This document shows, piece by piece, positions 35,025-41,962 of a stretch of DNA of 64,000 bases. How positions within the stretch are numbered: position 1 is the stretch's first letter; each line of letters starts with the position of its first letter. Origin of the DNA: Scatosoma sp048465415 (GTDB lineage: Bacteria > Bacillota > Clostridia > Christensenellales > Borkfalkiaceae); contig DBFWLO010000020.1 of the NCBI GenBank assembly GCA_048465415.1, positions 1 through 64,000 on the forward strand, in the 5' to 3' direction. The position numbers and the translations under genes were made by a program. Under the pieces are notes generated by a model. It ran no database searches. It had not been told where the DNA came from and saw only the letters and a list, made by a program, of their open reading frames with translations.

Positions 35025-35723
35025 TTACTGAATTTTAATAATGCCATCCTCGATGTCTTTGAGGAAGTCGGGAAGCTCGAACCCGTCGGAAGATGCGGGA
35101 CGTGACTCGGGTGCGTTTTCTTCCCCGCGCAGTTCGGGATCCTTATCCGGATCGTACACGTCCTTTTCGTAAAGATAGCTGCTCGTTTCGCTCGCCGCAT
35201 TGATTTCGGCGATTTTTTCCATCAACTCGTCGTAATCGGGCAGATCGGCCAGCGATTTGAGCTTGAAGCGTTTGAGGAAATTATCCGTCGTAGCGTACAA
35301 AATGGGCTTCCCCGGCACGTCTTTGCGGCCGCAGGGAGCGATCATATCCAAACTTTGCAGCGTCGCAACGGCGTAATCGCTGTTCACGCCCCGCACCGCT
35401 TCCAGCTCCGTCCGCGTAATCGGCTGCTTGTAGGCGATGATCGCCGCACATTCGAGGATCGTGCGGGTGAACTCCTTTTCGCGAATGGGGGTGAGTACGG
35501 ACGCGATCGCGTCCTTATATTCGGGATTCGTCGCCAGCTGTAATTTGTGATTGAAGGTCAAAAGCCGGATCCCGCAGTCTCCCGTATATTTTCTTTCCAG
35601 ATGCCGCACCGCCGTATCCAATTCCGCTTTGGTGAGAGACAATTTATCGCGCAGCATATCCATGGGCACCGCATTGCCCGAAGCGAATAAAACAGCTTCA
35701 ATTATATTCGTCAATTTCTCCAA
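35025..35723 (-). CDS. scpB: Segregation and condensation protein B
   Basis: ScpB binds ScpA and Smc in the condensin complex that organises and separates chromosomes. The 232-residue protein has the two winged-helix domains of the family, with IIEAVLFASG at the start, AIIAYKQPITRTELEAVRGV in the second, and FLKRFKLKSLADLPDY near 170. The tail is acidic. Translation begins at a TTG (35723) with GAGGA 8 bases upstream; no ATG is available. The start lies inside the end of scpA (26-base overlap). Confidence 0.95.
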   Translation of the reverse strand: MEKLTNIIEAVLFASGNAVPMDMLRDKLSLTKAELDTAVRHLERKYTGDCGIRLLTFNHKLQLATNPEYKDAIASVLTPIREKEFTRTILECAAIIAYKQPITRTELEAVRGVNSDYAVATLQSLDMIAPCGRKDVPGKPILYATTDNFLKRFKLKSLADLPDYDELMEKIAEINAASETSSYLYEKDVYDPDKDPELRGEENAPESRPASSDGFELPDFLKDIEDGIIKIQ

Positions 35724-36510
35724 TTTCTTCGTCCTCGTTCCTGTTTGGATTTCTCATAATGGTAATGGAAGAAAACAGCTCTTCCTGCGCTACGATCAAA
35801 AGCTGATGCTTCAAAAGCTCCAAAAGAGCCTGGAAGGTAGTCACGATCTCCGCCTTCGAGGCGCCCTCCTCGAACAGTTCCTCGAAGTCCACCTTTTCCT
35901 TTTGCTTTACCGTCTCCCTTATGTAACCGATCTTTTCGGGAACGGTATATCGGTCTTTGGGGATCTCCCGCGCCGCGTCCGTTTCGCCTTTCAGGCCTTC
36001 CCGTTTGAGCATCAGTTTCGCAAAAGCCTTCAACAGCCCGTCCAGCGTGAAATCCTTATATTTCACCTGTATGTTGCTCACGTCCCGGTCCGGTTCTTTG
36101 AAATAGTAACCGACAGTTTCCCTCTCTTTGAGCTTCTCCGCCTCTTCCTTGATGATCCGGTATTCTTCCAAAGCCCGAATGAGCTCGCCCTGCGGATCGT
36201 CGTCCTCGTCGTAATAATCGTCGAAACCGTCGTCGGGAGGAGGCACGAGGCTGCGCGCCTTGATGTCGATGATCGTCGCGGCGATATTGAGATATTCGCT
36301 CGCTTTATCCATATCGATATACGGCAGCCCTTTCATATACATCAAAAATTGTTCGGTGACCTGGGAGACGAAAATATCCTTGACCTCGATTTCCTGTTCT
36401 TTGATGAGATATAAAAGCAGATCGAGCGGTCCCTCGAAGTTGTCCAAAACAGTCGTATAATCGACCTCGGAATCGAAATTTTTGACCGATTCCACCGTGA
36501 TTTTTTCCAC
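35698..36510 (-). CDS. scpA: Segregation and condensation protein A
   Basis: ScpA is the kleisin that bridges Smc heads. The 270-residue length is typical. The N-terminal region has FEGPLDLLLYLIKEQEIEVKDI, which binds the Smc neck and ScpB, followed by an acidic linker (FDDYYDEDDD), and a C-terminal winged helix (KAEIVTTFQALLELLKHQ). It starts with GTG behind a GGGGG site. It lies 12 bp after the M50 protease gene and overlaps scpB, so the three form one operon from the promoter at 37222. Confidence 0.96.
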   Translation of the reverse strand: MEKITVESVKNFDSEVDYTTVLDNFEGPLDLLLYLIKEQEIEVKDIFVSQVTEQFLMYMKGLPYIDMDKASEYLNIAATIIDIKARSLVPPPDDGFDDYYDEDDDPQGELIRALEEYRIIKEEAEKLKERETVGYYFKEPDRDVSNIQVKYKDFTLDGLLKAFAKLMLKREGLKGETDAAREIPKDRYTVPEKIGYIRETVKQKEKVDFEELFEEGASKAEIVTTFQALLELLKHQLLIVAQEELFSSITIMRNPNRNEDEEIGEIDEYN

Positions 36511-36522
36511 TTGCGTCCCCCT

Positions 36523-37215
36523 TTAACGGATAATCAAACCCCAGAATTTCATAATCGGCCAGCCGAAGATATTCGTCGCGAAACGCATCACATAACCTAA
36601 AATATCGAAATACCCGAAGAACGGCACGCGGGTAGCCAGCCGTCCGGCGAGAAAGCTCAGAAGAATGAGTCCGAGCAGGATATAATAGCCGTATTGGCGC
36701 AGGAAACGATATACCTTGCCGCGCTTTTTATTGAGCGCGTCCACCATGCGGAACCCGTCGAGCGGATAGAACGGCAAAAGGTTGAAAATGCAAAAACTAA
36801 GCGAATATGCGAAGAGATAATAGGATAAGGAATTGAGGAAAATATGTCCGTAAGTCACGTCTGCGACGCCGGCAAAAACGTATTTCAACAGCAGGAGGTA
36901 TATGGGATAGAAGAGAAAAGCGGAAATATAATTCGTGATGATTCCCGCCGCGCTCGTCCAGAAACTGCCCTTGCGGTAATTTTTGAAATTATAAGGATTG
37001 ACGGGCACCGGTTTGGCCCAGCCGAAGCCCACCAACGCGAACATGACGATACCGATGGGATCGAAGTGTCTGACCGGATTCAAAGTCATGCGGCCGCTGA
37101 ACTTCGCCGTCGGATCGCCGCATTTATACGCCACGAACGCGTGCGAAAATTCGTGCAGCGTAATGACCACCATGACCGCAAGAAAACTCGCGAGGAGAGA
37201 AATGAAATAATCCAT
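36523..37215 (-). CDS. Site-2 protease family membrane protein (M50)
   Basis: The 230-residue protein has about five hydrophobic segments and the intramembrane zinc-protease motifs HEFSH (H21, E22, H25) and LLPFYPLDG with the third ligand D153. It resembles the YwhC branch of site-2 proteases that often lies next to scpAB in Firmicutes; the substrate is unknown. It is expected in the cytoplasmic membrane. The gene has no Shine-Dalgarno: a TTGCTT-17-TATAAT promoter ends six bases before the ATG, so its mRNA probably begins with the start codon. Later Met codons lie too close to HEFSH to be starts. Confidence 0.92.
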   Translation of the reverse strand: MDYFISLLASFLAVMVVITLHEFSHAFVAYKCGDPTAKFSGRMTLNPVRHFDPIGIVMFALVGFGWAKPVPVNPYNFKNYRKGSFWTSAAGIITNYISAFLFYPIYLLLLKYVFAGVADVTYGHIFLNSLSYYLFAYSLSFCIFNLLPFYPLDGFRMVDALNKKRGKVYRFLRQYGYYILLGLILLSFLAGRLATRVPFFGYFDILGYVMRFATNIFGWPIMKFWGLIIR

Positions 37216-37221
37216 AAATGT

Positions 37222-37250
37222 ATTATAACGTGTTTTCCGTAAAAAAGCAA
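37222..37250 (-). promoter_or_regulatory. Promoter abutting the M50 protease start codon
   Basis: On the minus strand TTGCTT (37250-37245) and TATAAT (37227-37222), 17 bp apart, then six bases and the ATG at 37215. Confidence 0.82.
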
Positions 37251-37281
37251 GTATGTGAACATAATTTTTGTTCCCTTGCTT

Positions 37282-37305
37282 TAAAAACGGTTACTTATCC
37301 GTTTT
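37282..37305 (-). terminator. Weak terminator at the end of lysA
   Basis: AAAACGG pairs with CCGTTTT around an 8-base loop that contains the lysA stop codon, followed by T. The stem is only 7 bp. Confidence 0.45.
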
Positions 37306-38643
37306 ATCCTCCTTTTTTTCGTCCAGAAATCCGGGAATACAATCGTTTCTCGTCAAATCCGCGTACGTCTGCGGACGGACGATATACTCCGCCTTTCCTT
37401 CCCTGACCAGCACGCAGGGCGGGATCAGGTTACGGTTATAATTCATCGCCATCGAATAGTTATACGCGCCCGTCGAAAGGATCGCCAGGATATCGCCCGG
37501 TTTCGCTTCGGGTAGATGCACGTTTACCGCGATCAGATCCCCGCTTTCGCAGCATTTGCCCGCGACGGACACGATTTCCGTCTCCGGTTCCGCCGCGCGG
37601 GAGGCGAGGACGGGCGTATATTTGGACTGATAGAGCGCATAACGCGGATTTTCAAACATACCGCCGTCCACGGCAACGTATTTTCTGACGCCGGGAATAT
37701 CCTTGATAGTTCCCACCGTATAAAGGGTAATTCCCGCCTCTCCGACGATGGAACGGCCAGGTTCGACCAACAGATACGGGAGTTTAAGCGCTTTTTCTGC
37801 GGCTTTTCTCTTTACGGCCGAAACGAGCGCTTTGAGATATTCGCCGTACCCTTCGGGCGAAACTTTCTTATCCTCGTCGGTATACCAGATCCCGAACCCT
37901 CCGCCCATATTGAGTTCTTCGGTGACAAAGCCGAGCTTTTCTTTCATCTCGGCCGCAAAATCCATACATTTTTCCGCGGCGAGCACGAAGGACTGTTCCT
38001 CAAAAATCTGGGAACCGATGTGGCAATGGAAACCTTTGAGTTTTACGTGCTTGCAAGTGAGCGCGTAAGCGGTGATTTTTTCCGCCGTGCCGTCCGCAAT
38101 GGAAAAGCCGAATTTGCTGTCCGTCTTGGCCGTCTGGACGAAAGCGTGCGTATGCGCTTCCACGCCGGGATTGATGCGGAGAAGGATATTCTGCGCCATA
38201 CCGCGCCGTTTCGCTTCCCGCTCGATCGTATCGATTTCCGAATAGGCGTCGGCTACGATACAGCCGATCTTCGCGTCGAGCGCTTCTTCGAGTTCGCAGC
38301 CGAGTTTATTATTGCCGTGCATATAGATCCGCTCCGCGGGAAATCCCGCCTGCAAAGCGGTATAAAGTTCGCCGCCGGAAACGACGTCCACGCCGATTTT
38401 CTCCTGCATGGCGATCCGGTAGACCGCTTCGCAGGAAAAGGCTTTGGACGCGTAAAGAACGAGTCCGTTACCGCCGTATTCGCGGTTCATGACCTCGCGA
38501 TAGACGCGCATCATTCGGCGGATATACGCCTCGTCGAATACGTAAAGGGGCGTACCGAATTTTTCGGCGAGCTCCACGCAGTCCGCGCCGCCGATCTCCA
38601 AATGCCCTTTGTCGTTTATTTTCAATGTTTCTCTTGTGTTCAT
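37291..38643 (-). CDS. lysA: Diaminopimelate decarboxylase
   Basis: LysA decarboxylates meso-diaminopimelate to lysine, the last step of lysine synthesis. The 450-residue protein is a fold-type III PLP enzyme with the PLP lysine K67 in LYASKAFSC, H206/H208 in FHCHIGSQ, the phosphate-binding GGGFGI at about 247, EPGRSIVG, and the CESGD motif from the dimer partner. The C-terminal end is Lys/Glu-rich. A promoter lies 47 bases upstream with a short leader, too short for a lysine riboswitch. It is monocistronic. Confidence 0.97.
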   Translation of the reverse strand: MNTRETLKINDKGHLEIGGADCVELAEKFGTPLYVFDEAYIRRMMRVYREVMNREYGGNGLVLYASKAFSCEAVYRIAMQEKIGVDVVSGGELYTALQAGFPAERIYMHGNNKLGCELEEALDAKIGCIVADAYSEIDTIEREAKRRGMAQNILLRINPGVEAHTHAFVQTAKTDSKFGFSIADGTAEKITAYALTCKHVKLKGFHCHIGSQIFEEQSFVLAAEKCMDFAAEMKEKLGFVTEELNMGGGFGIWYTDEDKKVSPEGYGEYLKALVSAVKRKAAEKALKLPYLLVEPGRSIVGEAGITLYTVGTIKDIPGVRKYVAVDGGMFENPRYALYQSKYTPVLASRAAEPETEIVSVAGKCCESGDLIAVNVHLPEAKPGDILAILSTGAYNYSMAMNYNRNLIPPCVLVREGKAEYIVRPQTYADLTRNDCIPGFLDEKKEDKTDK

Positions 38644-38689
38644 CGTTTCTTTCGCCTCTCGGTAAAGCTCTTAAAATTCACTGTTTTCT

Positions 38690-38718
38690 ATTGTAGCAAA
38701 AAATTCCCAAAAAAGCAA
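38690..38718 (-). promoter_or_regulatory. Promoter of lysA
   Basis: On the minus strand TTGCTT (38718-38713) and TACAAT (38695-38690) with a 17-bp spacer; transcription should start near 38683. Confidence 0.78.
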
Positions 38719-38737
38719 CAGCCGGAAGCTCCTTTCC

Positions 38738-38783
38738 GTAAAAAATCCGCTTTTTCGGGAAAATTTCACCGAAAAAACGGATT
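38738..38783 (-). terminator. Terminator after the second dacF
   Basis: On the minus strand a 15-bp stem with one G-U pair (AATCCG...TCGG with CCGA...CGGATT), loop of about 10, then six T. Confidence 0.82.
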
Positions 38784-38859
38784 CCTGTCTATCTATTTCA
38801 CAAAAGCTCACAAAAGAGCGCGCCGTCAAAAAACTTCGTTCGCCGTCCGACGGCTTTTA

Positions 38860-40131
38860 TCAGAGATTCCAGCCCTGCGCGATGCGGCGGATATGATCGA
38901 AGAAGCCAGCCGCTTCCGCGGATTCGTTGGCGACCACGTTGACGCGGTCGATCTCGACGTTATCTTTATAGACGACGATCTCGCCCACTTTATCTCCCGC
39001 CTTTACGGGCGCTTTGACGTGGTTTTTTATCTGTACGTCGAGCGTAACGTTTTCCGTATCGCCGCGTTTGGAGAAGATGTGCGAACTGCGTTCGGGACGG
39101 ACGGCGATGCTTTTTGTCTTGCCGCCGCTCACCTGCGCGGTCTCGCTCAGCGGATTGTTATCGTCCACCACGGTTTTCAGCGTATAGGTCGCGAAGGCGT
39201 AATCCAGCATCGCGCGCGTATCGTCGAAGCGGTGCGCACTCGAATCTTCGCCGATCACGACGGAAATGAGACGCATACCGCCGCGTTTCGCCGTAGCGGC
39301 GAGACAGAAACCGGCCTGGTTGGTAAAGCCCGTCTTGCCCCCGTCGCAGCCTTCGTAAAAACGTACGAGACGGTTGGTGTTGGAGATTTCCGTATATCTT
39401 CCCTGCGGGTGCTGGAATTTGTCCATCCAGATCTTACTGAACGAAAAATACTCTTCGTGTTTGACGAGTTCGGCGAGCATTTTCGCCACGTCGTGCGCGC
39501 AGGAATACTGCGGTTCTTTGGGAAGCCCCGTACAATTCGCAAAGAGCGTATTTTCCGCGCCGAGTTCCTTCGCCCGGGCGTTCATCTTATCGGTAAACAG
39601 CGTGTCGCTGCCCGCAATACGTTCCGCCATCGCCACGCAGCTGTCGTTCGCCGAGCAGACGATGATGCTCTTGATGAGATCGCGCGTCGGATATTTTGCG
39701 TTCGCTTCCAGAAATACCTGCGAACCGCCCATAGAAGCCGCATGCTCGCTGACCGTAATCATTTCGTCGAGCGAAAGGTTCCCCGCGTCGATCGCGTCGA
39801 AACATAAGACCAAAGTCATGATCTTGCACATGCTCGCGATGGGAAGGCGCTGGGTGGCGTTTTGCGCGTAGATCTCCGTGCCGCTCGCCCAATCCATCAT
39901 ATAGGACGCTTTCGCGTGCAGCTGCAAATCGACGGGATCCGCCGTCGCCGTGTAATTCGGATCGACCGCTTCGCCTTCGACTGGTTCATCGGCGGCGGCC
40001 GTCCTGTCTTCGGCCTTTGTCCAAACCGCCGCGGCTTCGGCGTGCCGCTCTGTTCCCTTTATAAAAGCTTTTGTGGAAACGCCCGGAACGAGAAATGAAA
40101 TTCCGAGGAGAATACCCAATAATTTTTTCAT
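38860..40131 (-). CDS. D-alanyl-D-alanine carboxypeptidase (DacF-like, second copy)
   Basis: This 423-residue member of the PBP5 family has a signal peptide (about 1-22), a 50-residue acidic linker, and the motifs SMCK (100-103, nucleophile S100), SAN (160-162) and KTG (266-268). A C-terminal domain (about 330-415) is present. It should remove D-Ala from peptidoglycan. AAGGA stands before the ATG. A TATAAT (40159-40164, minus strand) lies upstream with a poor sigma-A -35, and a CGCATA 16 bases further up resembles a sigma-G -35 element, so late-spore expression is possible. It lies downstream of spoIIM, which fits a cortex role. Confidence 0.93.
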   Translation of the reverse strand: MKKLLGILLGISFLVPGVSTKAFIKGTERHAEAAAVWTKAEDRTAAADEPVEGEAVDPNYTATADPVDLQLHAKASYMMDWASGTEIYAQNATQRLPIASMCKIMTLVLCFDAIDAGNLSLDEMITVSEHAASMGGSQVFLEANAKYPTRDLIKSIIVCSANDSCVAMAERIAGSDTLFTDKMNARAKELGAENTLFANCTGLPKEPQYSCAHDVAKMLAELVKHEEYFSFSKIWMDKFQHPQGRYTEISNTNRLVRFYEGCDGGKTGFTNQAGFCLAATAKRGGMRLISVVIGEDSSAHRFDDTRAMLDYAFATYTLKTVVDDNNPLSETAQVSGGKTKSIAVRPERSSHIFSKRGDTENVTLDVQIKNHVKAPVKAGDKVGEIVVYKDNVEIDRVNVVANESAEAAGFFDHIRRIAQGWNL

Positions 40132-40204
40132 ATCCTTAGTTTCTCTCTTTCCGCGCGGATTATACGCAAGGGGAAAGTTTTTTATGCGTATTTTCTCACC
40201 CGAC

Positions 40205-40804
40205 TCAAAGCACTTTGGAAAAGGGCCGAAAAATCAAACACACGATGAGAAACTCCAATAAGGCGCAAAGCAGCGCGGCGACAACGGCAACTATCAAATA
40301 GACGAAAAACTTTTTCATACCGCAAAAGTCCCTGCGGCTGTGGTTTTCCCAACCGCAGTCGAAGGCGAGAACGGATAAAACGAGGTACGTTGCCGCAAAC
40401 AGCAGAGTCTGGGGAAGCAGTACGATCAACCAGACTAAAAATCCCGTAAACCGATAGACGGGAAAGAGGATCACCGTCACCGAACCGAAGACGAAACCTC
40501 GATAAAACACGAGGATTCCCTGCAAAGGCGTGCAGAATACGGAAAGCGCCGCGGGAAGCGCGAGGACGAGAAAAAAGAGAGAACTCAATATCCGGTCTAC
40601 GAAAATCCCGCCCGGCGCTTCGGAAAAGATCCGATAGATATAATTATCGCAGTAATCGAGATAATAAACTTCGATCGCGGCAGGTTTTCGGATAAACATT
40701 CCCACTAAAATACCTATGACAAACGTAGCACCGAAAAGGATCGAAGCTATCCAGTGTCTTTTGAGTTGCGAGCCGACGTCGCGTAAGAGAAAAGGAAGGT
40801 TCAT
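40205..40804 (-). CDS. spoIIM: Stage II sporulation protein M
   Basis: SpoIIM is a polytopic membrane protein of the SpoIIDMP complex that drives septal peptidoglycan remodelling and engulfment. The 199-residue protein has a short N-terminal cytoplasmic part and about five hydrophobic segments, with the family's pattern of a long loop after the first helix (AIEVYYLDYCDNYIYRIF) and a C-terminal helix. No Shine-Dalgarno at normal spacing exists. A sigma-E-like element ends five bases before the ATG, and the start codon lies in the 3' arm of a perfect 16-bp hairpin. The next Met is at residue 36, inside the first helix region, so this start is needed. Confidence 0.9.
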   Translation of the reverse strand: MNLPFLLRDVGSQLKRHWIASILFGATFVIGILVGMFIRKPAAIEVYYLDYCDNYIYRIFSEAPGGIFVDRILSSLFFLVLALPAALSVFCTPLQGILVFYRGFVFGSVTVILFPVYRFTGFLVWLIVLLPQTLLFAATYLVLSVLAFDCGWENHSRRDFCGMKKFFVYLIVAVVAALLCALLEFLIVCLIFRPFSKVL

Positions 40805-40827
40805 ATATCTTTATATGAACCTTCCTT
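40784..40827 (-). terminator. Perfect hairpin covering the spoIIM start codon
   Basis: On the minus strand 40827-40812 pairs perfectly with 40807-40792 (16 bp, loop of 4), followed by TTTTCTCTT. It can serve as spoIVB terminator, yet holds the spoIIM ATG and the AAGGAAGG purine run. Confidence 0.75.
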
Positions 40828-40838
40828 ATATTTTATTC
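40810..40838 (-). promoter_or_regulatory. Candidate sigma-E promoter of spoIIM
   Basis: On the minus strand GAATAAA (40838-40832) and CATATAAA (40817-40810) are 14 bp apart. They match 5 of 7 and 6 of 8 positions of the Bacillus sigma-E elements KMATATT and CATACAAT. spoIIM is sigma-E-controlled in Bacillus. Confidence 0.55.
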
Positions 40839-40862
40839 ACTTTTGCTCTTTATCCGCCGCAA

Positions 40863-41879
40863 TTATTCGCGGATCATCGAATTGATATCAATACCGTAGC
40901 CGCGCGTGGGATCGTTGAGAAACACGTGCGTCACCGCCCCTACCAGCTTTCCCTCCTGCATAATCGGGCTTCCGCTCATACCCTGGACGATACCGCCCGT
41001 TTCCGAAATCAGATCCTTATCGGTGATTTTAAGAACGAAATTTTTATTGCTCTTGTTGTGTTTATCCACTTTGACGATATCGACGGTATATTTTTTAGGA
41101 CAAATGCCGCTGATGGTCGAATAGATATAGGCGCTGCCCGGTTTGACGTCTTCGATCTCGGAAGTCAAAGCGGTCTGGAAACCGCTGAGATCATAAGAGT
41201 CGCTCACCTTGCCGTAAATTCCGCAGTTGCAGAGTTTTTCCGCGCTGCCGATTCCTTCCTCGTTCAAAAACATGCCGCGAAGCTCGCCCGCTTTGCCGCG
41301 GATTCCTTTAGACACGCCGACAATACTGCATTGATAGACCTTGCCGCTCGCGATCTTCATTTCCTGGTTGTCTTCTCCGACGACGGAGTGCCCCAAAGAA
41401 CCGAACCGGCGGGTTTGTTTATCGATATACGTCACGGTGCCGATCCCCGAAACGCTGTCGCGGATAAGTACGCCGATTTTATAGCGTCCCGTCACTTTGT
41501 CCTTGACGGGTTGTATAGAAACATTTACATTGCTATCGCCGCGTTTTACGCAGAGCTCTATGCTTCTTCCCTTGCTTTTGCTGAGAATCTCGTTCAAATC
41601 TCCGATCGTCTCCACTTTGATCCCCGCCGCTTTGACGATGACGTCTCCCGTGCGGATCCCCGCCTCGGAAGCGGGCGAGGACACGCCTTTTTCCCCCATA
41701 ACTTCACAAATACCGATGACTTGTGCCCCGCCCGCGCTGAGCGTAAAGCCCGCCGGCATACCGCCTATATATACTTCTCTGCCTTCCGCGTCCGCCGAGA
41801 CGAACGAATATCCGAAACCTCCGGCCGTAACGCCGAAAGCTACTAAAAGTCCGATTAAAAAAGCACTCAATCTGCGCAT
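40863..41879 (-). CDS. spoIVB: SpoIVB peptidase
   Basis: SpoIVB is secreted from the forespore and cleaves SpoIVFA, triggering pro-sigma-K activation in the mother cell. The 338-residue protein has an N-terminal membrane segment (about 5-25), a PDZ domain (about 45-125) and an S55 serine peptidase domain with H164 in LGHSVVGED and the nucleophilic Ser in VQGMSGSP (302-304). GGGGG stands before the ATG. A sigma-G-like promoter is directly upstream, matching its known forespore control. In most Firmicutes spo0A follows spoIVB; here spoIIM follows instead. Confidence 0.96.
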   Translation of the reverse strand: MRRLSAFLIGLLVAFGVTAGGFGYSFVSADAEGREVYIGGMPAGFTLSAGGAQVIGICEVMGEKGVSSPASEAGIRTGDVIVKAAGIKVETIGDLNEILSKSKGRSIELCVKRGDSNVNVSIQPVKDKVTGRYKIGVLIRDSVSGIGTVTYIDKQTRRFGSLGHSVVGEDNQEMKIASGKVYQCSIVGVSKGIRGKAGELRGMFLNEEGIGSAEKLCNCGIYGKVSDSYDLSGFQTALTSEIEDVKPGSAYIYSTISGICPKKYTVDIVKVDKHNKSNKNFVLKITDKDLISETGGIVQGMSGSPIMQEGKLVGAVTHVFLNDPTRGYGIDINSMIRE

Positions 41880-41899
41880 GATTACCCCCGTTTAGAAGG

Positions 41900-41930
41900 T
41901 AATTTGTGCAGGGCGAGTGCTTTCTATGCA
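41900..41930 (-). promoter_or_regulatory. Candidate sigma-G promoter of spoIVB
   Basis: On the minus strand TGCATA (41930-41925, full match to the sigma-G -35) and CAAATTA (41906-41900, 5 of 7 to CATWMTA) are 18 bp apart. Transcription would start near 41893, just before the GGGGG site. Confidence 0.6.
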
Positions 41931-41962
41931 CGGGAAAACGGCTTATCCAGGCTCGATTCCTG

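Noticed and set aside
38644..38690. Lysine riboswitch upstream of lysA
   Set aside because: The promoter leaves a leader of only about 40 bases, far too short for the L-box fold.
37516..39807. 763-codon open frame on the plus strand
   Set aside because: It is antisense to lysA and the second dacF gene, whose motifs are complete. GC-rich third positions make long antisense frames in this genome, and it has no recognisable domain or ribosome site.
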